Assembly (NCBI GenBank): GCA_030544235.1
Contig: CM060468.1
Span: 9,027,758-9,091,757, forward strand
Origin: Lepturacanthus savala
Lineage: Eukaryota; Chordata; Actinopteri; Scombriformes; Trichiuridae
Reading direction: 5' to 3'
DNA: 64,000 bases
Below the pieces are notes generated by a model. It saw only the letters and a program-made list of their open reading frames with translations. It did not search any database and was not told where the DNA came from. Numbering within the stretch: the stretch's first letter is position 1; every line of letters starts with the position of its first letter. This document shows, piece by piece, positions 10,601 to 21,883 of the stretch. A program made the translations under genes and the position numbers.

Positions 10601-13186
10601 GTTTAATATTTATTACCCCAAAAATGCGAGTCTCTCACAATTTCCCTAACTCATTGTGAGTCGTGTATATACCACCTTTCATTTGAACATTTGCAAACCC
10701 AACTTCCTTGTCACAGCTCTTCCTTTCTTGAGCTCTGTTCTCTCTTTTGTTTTGTGGAACACTCACGTTCCCCTGAGTTCACTCTGCTTTTCGAACAACT
10801 TCTGAATGCAGTATGGAAGTGATTTGTTATGCAATAACAGTCAAGGCATAACTGTGCATTGTCCAGTTTTTGTACAGCTTGTGCCTGTCATGACTAAAGG
10901 TCGTGGCTCTGTGGACTCTGTACCCAGTGTGCACCTCACATGCCTCTTACATGAGCCATGTTTAGCTTGTGCGCAGGCAAATTGATGAAAACCAGCATGC
11001 GTGTGACCTTTCTCACAGGGATGTTCCGCCGCACCCATCACTTTAAGAAGATTTTCATGTTTCAGATACACAAAGTGTATTAAAAAGATACTGGTCTGCT
11101 CTGTTTCTTGTTCAGGCTCCTCCAACGATAAAAGCACCCTGTCCGAGTTCCTGCTGTCCCCCTACCTGTGGCTGTTATCTGGCTCCTACCTGGTGGTGTT
11201 TGGGGTGAAGACAGCCTGCACCGACTGGGGCCAGCTGTTTCTCATTCAGGACAAGGGCCAGTCTACGCTCATGGGTATGGAAGAAGGCGACAGCAGGACT
11301 GTGCTCAGTGTTACTGTCTCATAGATCCTCGTGAGTCACTACATTCTTCTTCGTAGGTAGCTCATACATGAGTGCCCTGGAGGTTGGAGGCCTGGTGGGC
11401 AGTCTGGCAGCAGGCTACTTCTCTGACAAGGCCGTGGCAAAAGTGAGTTTGCAGTTTTCTCCCCATAAAATGGAAGAACAATAGAACAATTATTTTCTTT
11501 GGGGTCTGAAAAGCAGTGAATTTATGAATTTGGAAATAATACCTTAAACAGACTTGAATAGGTGTTGAATTTTGACATCCGGGTCTTAAAATGAACTACT
11601 ACTAATAGTAGTAGTATGTAGCTACTACTATAGGTGAGGTTTTAGTGAAAAAATGTTTTATATGGACATCGTACATATTTAATACCTGAAAATATTCACT
11701 AAAAATCAATTAACAGACTTGTTGCTGTAGTATATCATATTCACATGTCCTAATTACTACAGATGGGGTTTTAGGGAAAAATAATTTTATATGGATGTAT
11801 TACACATTTAATACAAATAGAAATCAACAAATTATAAAAAAAAAATGTTTCCAATAGGTCCGTGAAATAGGTATTAAGTTTTATGTAAATGTTCTTAAAA
11901 AGACTTGAATTTAACTTAAAGAAACCTGTAGGAACCCTGTCGATCATATTCACCTGCTTCGTTTTTATGTGGGTTGAAATGTATAATTGCAAAAGTACAC
12001 TAATTGTCCAAGGAGTTTGATTATAATATGTGCAAAATTAAGCGTAGTGCATATAAACTGGTGACCCCAGACATTTAAAACACAGCCAATCTTGTTTTTT
12101 ATTTTTTATTTTAAATGTATCCGTTTTCGGTCCTGGAATACTTTGTTATGGTGTTCTCCAAGTAATAGTTCATTTATTTATACTATATTTAAGCAATTTC
12201 ATGTTTATTATTTGGATATTTCCTTAATTAGTGTACATCACAGGCTTAACAAATTCCTTAAATTATTACAATTACCATTTTTAGCATCAATTTTTACTCT
12301 GGTTTAGGACCTTTTCCTGGAGGATCCTGAACAAGGAGAAGAACCAGACTTTTTTACATGTTTCTGCTTCCCCGTATATCCAGCAAAACCAATTTCCATT
12401 TATGCATTATTTCTTTTTTTTGTACAGCAAGGCATGAGAATCTATGGCAATCCCCGCCATTTCATCCTGATCCTCATGATGGCTGGGATGTTCGTGTCAA
12501 TGTACTTGTTCAGAGTTACAGTCACGCCAGACAGCCCGAAGGTATCTGACTATAAAAAAAAAACGACTAGTAGATTCATTAAGTCAACACAATGCAGTTC
12601 AGCCTCTTGATGAAAACTCTTTTTAACTGCATATTTAGATGTGGATACTTTGCCTGGGCAGCGTTTTTGGTTTCTCCTCCTATGGACCAATAGCGTTGTT
12701 TGGAGTTATAGCCAATGAGAGCGCCCCGTCCAATTACTGCGGCACGTCACATGCCATCGTGGCCCTGATGGCAAACAGTAAGTGGATTGGTTTTCATTTG
12801 AGAAATATGGCATTATGAATCAACTGTAAATATGGCTCCTGACAAACAGCACAGTAATGCCTTCACACTAACGCTACAATAATTCCATAGCACTAGTCTC
12901 AAGTTATGGATTGTAGAATAATTCACAGGAGCCTTGCTGAACATGAGTTATGCAGACTGGCAGCAAATAATGAAGACGTATTATATAATCCTTGTGGCGT
13001 TGTTTTTTTTTTTCCTCAGTTGGTGGCTTCATTTCAGGGCTTCCGTTCAGCACAATCGCCAAGCATCACGGCTGGGAAATGGCCTTCTGGGTAGCAGAGA
13101 TCGTCTGTGGCGTCACCACCGTCGGATTCTTCCTGCTGCGCAACATCCAGACCAAAATGGGTCACGTGTCCAAGAAAGCGGAGTAA
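7617..13186 (+). CDS. slc37a4: Glucose-6-phosphate exchanger SLC37A4 (G6PT)
   Basis: This ER membrane antiporter imports glucose-6-phosphate in exchange for phosphate and feeds glucose-6-phosphatase. Exons: 7617-7764, 7911-8143, 9574-9826, 11116-11274, 11357-11442, 12428-12541, 12639-12777 and 13020-13186, giving about 432 residues (human 429). The start ATG has a strong context, GCAGCCATGG, and opens MATAGYGYYR; Arg28 in YYFNRKTFSF is conserved. Other family blocks are SGVLSDQISARWLF, GLGWPPCG, SYMSALEVGGLVG and NESAPSNYCGTSHA. The protein ends KKAE, a KKXX ER-retrieval signal. All junctions are GT-AG and in phase except exon 3 to 4: the full-length join needs a GC donor at 9827, or else a GT donor at 9822 with an acceptor inside the next exon at 11134 (424 aa). 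Unspliced, exon 3 reads to a stop at 9840. It converges with TRAPPC4. Confidence 0.94.
8377..8690. repeat. Degenerate teleost repeat in SLC37A4 intron 2
   Basis: GAAGTACTTGTACTTTACTT and TTTCACTCCACTACATTTCT belong to a common fish interspersed repeat. It appears related to the remnant near 4660. Boundaries are approximate. The rest of the 1.4-kb intron is AT-rich without other recognisable content. Confidence 0.5.
10050..10440. repeat. Probable non-LTR retrotransposon tail in SLC37A4 intron 3
   Basis: The segment holding CCAGATCATTACCAAAATTG, GCTAACAAACAGACAGACAT and AACCTCCTTGGTGG resembles the 3' end of a fish LINE family that usually closes with a CTCCTTGGCGGAGG-like hairpin. Identification is from memory of the consensus and the left end is uncertain. 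Confidence 0.45.
10472..10660. mobile_element. Mariner-type MITE, copy A (SLC37A4 intron 3)
   Basis: The ends are CTCACACTTAGCTAAGGA and TCCCTAACTCATTGTGAG, inverted and imperfect. Internal sequence such as ACTAATAATGAATGAGAAGA is shared with the copy at 17363-17553 at nearly the same spacing. No coding capacity. Confidence 0.75.
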
Positions 13187-13889
13187 AAAAACATCACACC
13201 TCATTCTCAGTTTTCAGAGGACGCTGACTATATTTGATCCTTTGTTGTATTTTCACGTTTATTTGCCTTGTTTTTGTTATACCACAGTATTCTCAGCCAT
13301 TCAGGGCATAGGTGTAAATGAAGCTCATTACATTGACCAGTATTTCATGAAAAAAACATATTTCCAGTCTGTACACAGTGCATTAAAACTCAACACAGGG
13401 ATGTAAAGAACTTCACATTATGTATGCATGCCATGTGTGTAAAAGCACAACTAGTTTAGTTCCCGAAGGCCACTGAAGTCTTTTAATGATAATAGAACAA
13501 AACTAGAAACTGGATTAGAAGTCGGTGTACAGTATCTTTTGTAAAATAACTTTGGGATTATGAATCATATATGGAATTACAAGACTATTATAAGATGTTC
13601 CTCTATTTTTGAAGAAAGACATCCAAAATTAAATTATACTGTGTTGTTACGCTTCTTTCAGTCATTTTCACATGCAGCCGAAAACAAACGTCATATGAAA
13701 CCTTTAAATACATATGCGAGTTTATTCTTTTGAGTATTTACAAAACGTGAAGTATTTACAATGTGTTCATTTCCAGTCCAGTTCTGACTATGACAAAGAA
13801 AAGCAAAGATCCATTCATTTCCCTCTCAACAACACAGTCATATAGAGTCAGTGAATGTGTGGTGGTTAGAAGATCCCGTCTTCTCCCGT
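13187..13889. other. Converging 3' UTRs of SLC37A4 and TRAPPC4
   Basis: About 700 bp separate the two stop codons, and both 3' ends must share it. A plus-strand ATTAAA at 13382-13387 may serve SLC37A4. Minus-strand AATAAA (TTTATT on plus) at 13721-13726 fits TRAPPC4, about 165 bp beyond its stop. Confidence 0.6.
13721..13726 (-). terminator. Poly(A) signal for TRAPPC4
   Basis: AATAAA on the minus strand, 164 bp past the TRAPPC4 stop codon; no closer canonical signal was seen. Confidence 0.6.
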
Positions 13890-16098
13890 TCAAGATCCAC
13901 CTCCAAAGTTACCGGCTTTCTCTGCAATCTCCAACGCAGCTTTTAGATTCTGATCAAAGAGTTCGCACCTGGGAAAAGAATTACATTTACGTTGACATCC
14001 GACACAGTGCTGGATACGTGATTTGTAACCTGAAATACAATTCGGACTGCAAATCACAACTTCTTTTACTAACAAGTCATCTATCGATTTTTTTTTTCTT
14101 GATTTATGGATGAAATGTTTGGACTTTTAAAATCCAGTTGGAACCAGAATTTCTTTTAACGGCTCAAAGCGATAAAACAGCTGTGGAAGTAGTTGATTAA
14201 TTTCAGCTGATGGACTAAGCGATTAATCAACTTATCAATGCAGCTCTAAATGGGCAGGTACTAATTTTAAAAACACATACAAACAAAAGAAAGACGTCAA
14301 GGCGTCTTTTTCTTAGATGTGACTATTACCTGATGGGCATTTCCAGAGAATAAAATGGGTTCTTCAGAGCAAAATCCGAATAGATCTCGTAAATCTTCCT
14401 CAGCAGCGCATCGATGCCAGACTGTCGAGGGTCTGCCAGCACGATGAACTTTATCCCTGAAAGAACAGAGATGGAACAAGTAGTGAGAAGGTTTTCGGTT
14501 AAAATTAAACCCGAATCATGTTTGAGAGGCAGTCTCGTAAGAAAGTTACGGACTGATTTATAGCACTGACCTGTTAAAGTCTGGTAGCAGTGGAGTTTAA
14601 AGACGTCTGTTTCTAGCATCTCGATCCCTGAGCTGCCAACTTCAGGGGACAACTGTGATCCTATAGCAAACAACCTGTGGGGAAAAAACAAAGAAATGTG
14701 AGGGAGTTATAATATAGATCGTTGGACACGGAGGACAGAGTATGCAGCATCGACTATCTCTTCACCAAAGCAATTTCATCAGTTCTCTAACATAATCCAG
14801 GGTTTTCCACACAGAGACCATTGTATGGCGCTGCACCACAGAATGAAAACAGAGTGCCACAAATTGAATCTGCCTCATACACACAGAGTGAGACTGTCAA
14901 GGCATTGTTATGTGGCACATATAGTAGAGTAATTGTCCTATGATCCTTAACTTGCACTAAAAACTGGCTTCCGTCTGTAAATGTGAAACCTGAGTAAGAC
15001 TTACGAGTGGAACATGGACGCCAGCATCAGCTTCTCATTGGAGGTCAGTCGGGCGCGTCCAAACCGAATAGACACCGGATAGTTTGCCGGATCTTTTAAG
15101 TATTCGAGGGTGTCCTTTCCATCGGCCGTGTTCTTCCCAATCACATCAACTCCATTGATGGAGAGCACTGCGTGGCCCACTGGGGATGACAACAAACTAT
15201 ATAAAGCAATTGCAAAAGCACAGTTTCTGAAAAAAAGATGTGAAAATGTGAAGAGACATGCAGCCTACGGGTGTAATACCTACACTACAGTACATAAAGG
15301 TCACTAAATATACAAAATAAAATATACTATACAGGCCATTCCTGCTTTTCAATGCCATTTGAGTCCCACTGGCATAATTTGGTATATTGTGTGTAAAAAT
15401 GAGTTAATACTTATTAATAAACCCTTTTCTTGTATGTTCAAAGGTTAAGTTAAAGTTATTACTCAGATTTTTCTGATTTGACTTCAGTTACAAATATAAG
15501 CAAGAAAAATCTAATTGTTATCATTTCTATATTGCCTTATTTATAATATTCCCCATTCCACGTGGGTTTTATAACCCATATTATTTGGTTTATTTGGTTT
15601 GGAAGCTGAATTTTGGAACAGCATTGGCTAACAAACTATTTGTGATGTCACTAATCATGCAATGAGAATCTTTCCACTTTCAGTAGATGGTGTGACCAGC
15701 CTTCTCCATCTAAACAACGCATTATTCTGCACAATTAAACGCAAACATTCAACTGGAGGAACAAGAGGAACATATCTGTATGATTCTTTAACCCGGAAGT
15801 TAACATATGTAGTCTAATGCAATCTAATGAATAGCATAGAAGATAAGTTAATGTATTGATGATCGCTTGTCTTGTCGAGCTACTGAATGAGAAGTAAACG
15901 TGATCTCGGAGCTGTAACGTCACCTCTGATTCCGTCCCGCTGCCCGAAAGACACGACGACTTTCTCGTCGTGGTGTTTGAGCACGAGATCTAACGGATGA
16001 CTGAACGTTTTCTCCACCTCGGCCCTCGGGACATAGTTGTCATATTGGTAAATTAAACCTCCAGCTTTGTTAACCACAAACACACTGAAGATCACCAT
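13890..16098 (-). CDS. trappc4: Trafficking protein particle complex subunit 4
   Basis: TRAPPC4 (synbindin, yeast Trs23) is a core subunit of TRAPP complexes, which act as Rab1 exchange factors in ER-Golgi tethering. Five exons join in phase: 16098-15924, 15179-15005, 14674-14571, 14456-14330 and 13968-13890. The product is 219 residues, the same length as human. The N-terminus MVIFSVFVVNKAGGLIYQ is the first longin-type strand. GVDVIGKNTADGKD belongs to the PDZ-like insert of the family; then come RLTSNEKLMLASMFHS, LFAIGSQLSPE, SSGIEMLETD, LADPRQSGID, YEIYSDFALKNPFYSLEMPI and CELFDQNLKAALEIAEKAG. All splice sites are GT-AG. It is divergent from RPS25 and convergent with SLC37A4, the same three-gene neighbourhood as human 11q23.3. 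Confidence 0.96.
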
Positions 16099-16134
16099 CT
16101 TGCCCAGCGACGTCCTGCCCAGCTGACACCACGC

Positions 16135-16144
16135 GTCACGTGAC
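16135..16144. promoter_or_regulatory. GTCACGTGAC E-box/CLEAR-type palindrome
   Basis: This perfect 10-bp palindrome lies 37 bp upstream of the TRAPPC4 ATG. GTCACGTGAC is the optimal core for TFEB/MITF/USF-type bHLH-zip factors. Binding is inferred from sequence only. Confidence 0.6.
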
Positions 16145-16378
16145 CGCAGCTATAGCGTTAACAAAAGACCGGAAACATCTTATCATGCCCAAACCTGCTA
16201 ATTTTTGTTAATATTTATATTTGTATTATATTTTCGAAACAAGACAGAATAACCGATGCGATTATAATAAATATAATTACGAGAAATCGTGAAAAATACA
16301 ACGGAAACTCAATTTCCCACAATCCCCTGATCCATTTCCGCATGTACAGGTTGTCTAAGGGGCTTTTGCACGGGTGGA

Positions 16379-16394
16379 CTTCCTTTCGCTCCGA
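16379..16394 (+). promoter_or_regulatory. 5' TOP tract / start region of RPS25
   Basis: CTTCCTTTCGCTCC is a C-started pyrimidine-rich tract just upstream of the RPS25 ATG, as expected at the transcription start of ribosomal protein genes under mTOR/LARP1 translational control. The exact start base is inferred. Confidence 0.6.
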
Positions 16395-16411
16395 CATCTT
16401 GACGAGGAAAC

Positions 16412-18907
16412 ATGGTGAGGATATTTACGAGGCGTTTTGTCGAAACAAAACTAACATTTAACGTGTTTTGGGACTCATATCGAGTTCTAATCACTCTGAA
16501 TAAAGGTGGAAGAAGGTGTTTGTTTCACACAGCGTGATAAAAGTGTGTGGATGTGACGTTCCGCGGTGGTATTTGACTGACTTAGCAACCGGCTAACGTT
16601 AGCTGGATGCTAACTCCACCATGCTCTCATGCTGCACTGTGCTGACAGAAGAGCCGAGTCCATTTGTCATTCATAAGTCTCTAAAATACAAACTATATTC
16701 ATATGTAATCATGTTAAGCGTTAATTAAAGTGATAATTACTAGTAGCCATGATAACGGCGAGGATTTAACGTTCTCATAAAGAGACAAGGCCACCACATG
16801 CCGGCCGCAGCTGCTGCAGGCTCCTGCCCAGATCTCTTGTTTTCATAATGTTGCCTAAATATCGTCTTTATTGAACATTACCTCTTAATATGCGGTATAA
16901 AAAATTAAAACGTCCTGTCCTGTTCATAGCCTCCCAAGCAAGATAAGAAGAAGGACACTGGGAAGTCCAAAAAGGACAAGGACCCAGTCAACAAGTCTGG
17001 AGGCAAAGCCAAGAAGAAGGTAACGTTATCCATGTAGATGAAGCATCCGTCCAACTTCTGTTGTAGTCTCCGTCTCTTCAACACTGAAACCACATTGTTT
17101 CTTTGTTTTGTGAGTAGAAGTGGTCCAAGGGAAAAGTGAGGGACAAGCTCAACAACCTGGTCCTCTTCGACAAGGCAACCTACGACAAGTTGTACAAAGA
17201 AGTTCCCAACTACAAACTCATCACCCCGGCCGTTGTGTCCGAGAGACTGAAGATCCGTGGCTCTCTGGCCAGGAACGCCCTCCAGGAACTGCTTGCTAAA
17301 GGTGAATTTAAGTTTATGGCTGGATCGGTTGAAATTTCTGCGTCTAAATGAAATGTCCATTACTCACAATAGGTTAGGGACATTATTTACACGAGTGCTT
17401 TTCCTATTGAGTCTGAATTTTAATAAAATAAGTAAACTTCCCTTTGATATTACTAATAATGAATGAGAAGAAACACTATTTTATTAATAATTATTACCCT
17501 AAAAATGTATGAAATCCACTGAGTCTCTCACAATATCCCTAACCTATTGTGAGTAATTTGTCAGCAGGTTATTTCTAGGGAAGAGATATTATATTATTTA
17601 TATATATATATATACCAATTTACATGTTAAAAAGGAGTAATCAGAATTGTACACTTATTTAATCCCACTCCTCTACCATTCATATCAGTATGCAAATTAT
17701 AGTGATGTAATTTTCATTAATTTCATAATTGCAATAATATTACCAATAATAACGTGATACATATATTGATATTAATGATGATTTTGTACACTTAATATGA
17801 ATCATGTCAGAGGAGCCCTGAAAGAAGAGCTAATTTTTTGTTTGTGGCAATATTGGAATTTTAGCTAAACAATCAGAATAAATGGATATTTATTTCAAAA
17901 GTGGACTCGAGGAAACCGCTTTTTATTAGGGGTACGTGAACATTTTCAGGGTTTCTTTGATATACAGGGTTAATTTATTTGTCAGATTACATATTTTATG
18001 AGGGACAGGTGGAAATTGTTTTATATTAAGGGTCCAATTTTAGAAAGTGAGGTTTTAGTTGCTCTTGCTGATTAGAATCTATAAAGAAATCCTTCCTTAA
18101 AATGCCAAATTCAACTCAGCCAATCTCTGTAGAGCCATGAAACAACATATTTCTAAAGCTGCAGAGAGGAGATGTAAAACTGTAATGAGATGATTTTTTT
18201 TTTTTTAGGTACTTAAAAACACAAATATATCTTGTTGGGAATATCAAAACCTCAAATAAAACCCAGATAAAGTGAAAAATATGGCACTTCTGAAGCCCAA
18301 ACTGGCAGCCGCATGGTTTACCACCCACAATATTGTGATGCAACGTTAAGCTCATCCCATCAATAAGGCCCACAGCCATCAGCGCTGCTTGTTGGCGGTG
18401 TCGTTTATAAAAGGCGTACACATCCCTGTCAGTGCTTTTGTTGCCGTTCCATCAGTTTTTCCCCCAAACTGACAGCGTGCAATATGACTGCTAACGTCAT
18501 TTTAACAGCATCACTGCTACTTTGCGAAGCAATTTAGACTTTAGTATTCAAATAAAATGTTAGATGAAAGTGATGGTTTCAGAATGTTTCAGTATTATTG
18601 TACATTCTTGCATCCAATCCGATTTATCCAATTTAGCTGACAATCCAAATGATCTTTCTGTTTCAAACCTCTGCTCGCTTTACATTTTTAAGCTGCTTGT
18701 CAATGGTTTACTGAGTTGCATTGCAAGCTGACTTAAAAAAAAAGTGTAACAAAAATGAGTGATAATTTATTGATAAAACATCCCATTTTTCTTTCAGGCA
18801 TGATCAAGCTGGTGTCCAAACACAGAGCACAGCTGATTTACACACGTAACACCAAGGGTGGAGATGAGGAGGAGGGAGCGGCAGCAGCAGCTGACAAGAA
18901 AGCATAA
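16412..18907 (+). CDS. rps25: 40S ribosomal protein S25 (eS25)
   Basis: eS25 is a small-subunit protein of the 40S head, important for some IRES-driven initiation. Exons: 16412-16414 (ATG only), 16930-17019, 17118-17301 and 18798-18907, giving 128 residues (human 125). The basic N-terminus reads PPKQDKKKDTGKSKKDKD, then the winged-helix core: VRDKLNNLVLFDKATYDKL, VPNYKLITPAVVSERLKI and RGSLARNALQELLAKG, ending KHRAQLIYTRNTKGGDEEEG plus an Ala-rich tail. A further intron (donor 18912, acceptor 19010) lies 4 nt after the stop codon, in the 3' UTR; that is too close to the stop to trigger nonsense-mediated decay. Intron 3 (1.5 kb) carries a mariner-type MITE; I saw no clear snoRNA. Confidence 0.97.
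17363..17553. mobile_element. Mariner-type MITE, copy B (RPS25 intron 3)
   Basis: The ends are CTCACAATAGGTTAGGGA and TCCCTAACCTATTGTGAG, an 18-bp perfect inverted repeat. It is flanked by TA on both sides (17361-17362 and 17554-17555), the expected Tc1/mariner duplication. The 191-bp interior has no transposase. It is the same family as copy A at 10472. Confidence 0.9.
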
Positions 18908-19056
18908 TCGGGTACAACAGCAGAAACCATCACCTGCAGGCTTTTACTTATCCTGCCTTTATTTTATTTTTAACTGCACCTACTGACCCGCATTGTTTTT
19001 TCTCTTTCAGGTTCTCTTGTCCGTTTCCTGTGATGAGCTGTTTGTTATAAAAGGTG

Positions 19057-19062
19057 AATAAA
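19057..19062 (+). terminator. Poly(A) signal for RPS25
   Basis: AATAAA in GTGAATAAAACTG lies about 50 bp into the final untranslated exon (from 19011). Confidence 0.85.
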
Positions 19063-20778
19063 ACTGTAAAGACAAACCCTGAGCTGTATTTTGTGTTTAA
19101 TCAGTATTATAATCCTTCTATTTTGCTCATTTATCAAGCAAAATGTGAGTGTTATCATTTATTTGTCCTAAACTATTGATAATGTTGAATAAAACACTTC
19201 TAACCTTATGTATGCAAACTATAACAAACGCTTAGATCGAGTGATTTAAAGTGACAAATCAAAAGAATATGATCAGATTTAAGCATGAGTGAGTATCAAA
19301 ACAATGAAAATGGTGAATGCTGCTGTCACCTCAGGACGAATCTGTGCAGTGTTGTATTTTGATTGGGATAAAGACTTAAAACTCTTTTAAAACTCTTCTT
19401 TGATACTGAAGATGGTGGCAAAAGTCCCAAAAAAGGAAAGGAAGCTGATGGTGATTTAACAAACTGAAGGGCAACAAATGGATTCCCTTCAAATCGAGGC
19501 TCAGTGCTTTGTTAAAGGTTCACTGTCACGTTTTTCAACATTTTATTTTGAAAATGCACTTTAATACAAGGACATTCTGACTTATTCAAATCATTACAGG
19601 CATTCTTCCTAAATGGCACCATAGGGTTTAGTGTGGTGCTGCTGAATGTACTTGCAGCTCATTAAGTGCATTGTGTTCAATAACTTATGGGAGGTCTTCA
19701 ATCCTGCTTGCTAAACCATGAACCTGTATTTTAAATAACCTTTATTTAACCAGGCAGGTCAATTAAGAACAAATTCTCATTTACAGTAATGGCCTGGCAA
19801 GAGGTCAGAACAGCTGCTCAAAGGGGACAAAACCAAAAAGTTGTAGATGATCGACTCCTACAGCATAGAAGCATGTAACAAACAAACTAAAATAAAAGCA
19901 GGGTTTAGGTGTCAGATAGGAAGATTAATAGATTTGCTGATGAGGAATTTTAAAAACGGAGGCGAGACTAAATTTAGGCTGCTGGGTGCAACAAATTGAA
20001 AGGAATTATTGATATGAGGAACAAGTGAAATGTACCAAGCAGCTCTGGTGTTCTAGAGAAAAGATGATTTTAGCAAGTGTTGCAGATAAGGAGTCGGACC
20101 AAGGAGGGTTTTATAGGTGAGTTTCTCAGCGTGTGTAGTGATGTCCACTTTCCAGACTTGCAGAAGTCATATAACCTAACATTGTCATCCAGTAAATTCA
20201 AAGCATGATCCTGTCTTCACTTCACGATGGATCATTCCCAACATAACGCGAGGAGACTTATTATTTAAGCCTTCCATTTATCTTTTATAAAGCCACAGGC
20301 AGTGAGAGGTTATGAAATATTGATAAGAAATGAAGCTATCTTTGCTGTCAGATGTTTGCTCAGGGCATGAGACGCAGGCGTCTCGTGATGGATGCTGTCG
20401 GGCATCCCTTTGTCACCACAAAGCGCCGCCTCAAGCAGCCGCAGCAACAGAAAGTAAAGGACGCACGAAACCTGAGTGATGCACGGCGGCCGGATCCTGC
20501 AGCAACACAAACTATAACGTCTGTTTCAGCGAAGGTCACCGAACTGATTTACCTCATGACTATGACTCATACAAAAGTGCGATTTTAAAGAAAAATACAT
20601 AATTTAACACATCTACTACCTGAAGATTTTACCTGAAAAAGCATTAATAACATATCTTATATACAGTGCTATTAAATAAGTTGCTCAGTCAATTTATTTT
20701 CCTCGCAGGTCCTTCATGTGCTTTTTAACTGCCCAAGTGGAAAAGTAGTGTACTTAAATGCATGAAAAATATGATTTA
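19063..20778. other. Intergenic, RPS25 to Tc1 relic
   Basis: No supported gene. The stretch 19735-20150, with ACCTTTATTTAACCAGGCAG and GAACAAATTCTCATTTACAG, resembles a common fish non-LTR-derived repeat. The 78-codon frame at 20352-20588 shows no recognisable similarity. Confidence 0.5.
19735..20150. repeat. Fish interspersed repeat, probably LINE-derived
   Basis: The left part, TTTATTTAACCAGGCAGGTC followed by AGAACAAATTCTCATTTACA, is a recognisable high-copy fish consensus. The right part (GGACCAAGGAGGGTTTTATA) seems to belong to the same unit. The class is inferred. Confidence 0.5.
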
Positions 20779-21883
20779 CAGTGGGTACGGAAAGTATTTA
20801 GATCCCCTTGAATTTTTCACTTTTATAGTGCAGCCATTTGCTAAAATCTTTTAAGTTCATTTTTCAAGTTCATCACCCCATATCGACTGAAAAGCACAAA
20901 ATTCAGACCATTTGCTCAGTATTTAGTAGTCATTGTTTTTCTGAAAATGTCTCAAGTTTGGGGGGTTTGGGGATCCTCTCCAGTTCTATCAGGTTTGATG
21001 GTGAATGTTGGTGGACAGACATTTTCAGGTCTCTCCAGAGATGCTCAATTGGGCTCTGGCCTAGTTGTTCTGAAGCTACTCCTTTGTTATTTTCCCTGTG
21101 AACTTGGGGTCATCATCTTGATGGGAGTTGTGGAACCTTCAGCCCAGTCTGAAGTCCTGAGCAATGTGGCGAAGGTCTGGTTTTGTCCAAGATATCCTTG
21201 TACTTGGCCGCATTCATCTTTCCTTCAATTGCGACCAGTCTTCCTGTCCCTGCAGCTGAAACCACAGCCTGATGCTGCCACCACCATGCTGCACTGTTGG
21301 GACTGTATTGGATACCGCTTAGAATTATGGCCAAAAACATCTATCTTGGTCTCATCAGACCAGAAAGTGATCTTTGGGTTCTTCTTCACTTCCCTCACCA
21401 AGGCCTTTCTCCCCCGATTGCTCAGTTTGGCCGGCCCTCTCTAGGAAGGGTTCTGCTTGTCTCAAACTCTTCCATTTAAGGATTATAGGCCACTCTACTC
21501 TTAGGAACCTGAAGTGCATCAGAAATCTTTTGTACACATGGTTAGATCTGTGCCGTAATTCTCTCTCCGAGCTCTTCAGGCAGTTCCTTTGACCTCATGA
21601 CTCTCATTCGCTCTGACCTGCACGGAGCTGTAAGGTCTTATATAGAGAGGTGTGCGGCTTTCCTAATCAATTAACATCAGTATATTCAAACACAGCTGGA
21701 CTCCAATGAAGGTATAGAACCATCTCAAGGATGATCAGGAAGAAATGCACAGCACCCGGGTTAAATATTAGTGATATTTCAGTTTTTCATATATTGTATA
21801 TAGATATTTAATGGGATGCTGTGTGTACATTAATGAAGGAAACATGATTTTAGCAGAGGTCTGAATACTTTCTATACCCACTG
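20779..21883 (-). mobile_element. Dead Tc1/mariner transposon
   Basis: The ends are CAGTGGGTACGGAAAGTATT and AATACTTTCTATACCCACTG, imperfect inverted repeats flanked by TA (20777-20778, 21884-21885). Read on the minus strand, the interior keeps Tc1 transposase fragments such as SAAGTGRLVAIEGKMNAAKY near 21230. Frames are broken by stops and shifts, so it cannot encode an active enzyme. At 1.1 kb it is somewhat shorter than intact relatives. The plus-strand frame over 20947-21444 is its antisense. Confidence 0.9.

Larger units (their letters stand above)
16099..16411. promoter_or_regulatory. Shared TRAPPC4/RPS25 bidirectional promoter
   Basis: Only 313 bp separate the two start codons, on opposite strands, so both promoters must overlap here. 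The region contains a CACGTG palindrome near the TRAPPC4 side and a pyrimidine tract near the RPS25 side. No TATA box is evident for TRAPPC4. A head-to-head layout of these two genes is also found in human. Confidence 0.75.

Noticed and set aside
17302..18797. snoRNA inside RPS25 intron 3
   Set aside because: Ribosomal protein introns often host snoRNAs, but I found no convincing C/D or H/ACA box set.
20947..21444. 165-codon plus-strand frame
   Set aside because: It is the antisense of a degenerate Tc1 transposase that reads on the minus strand.
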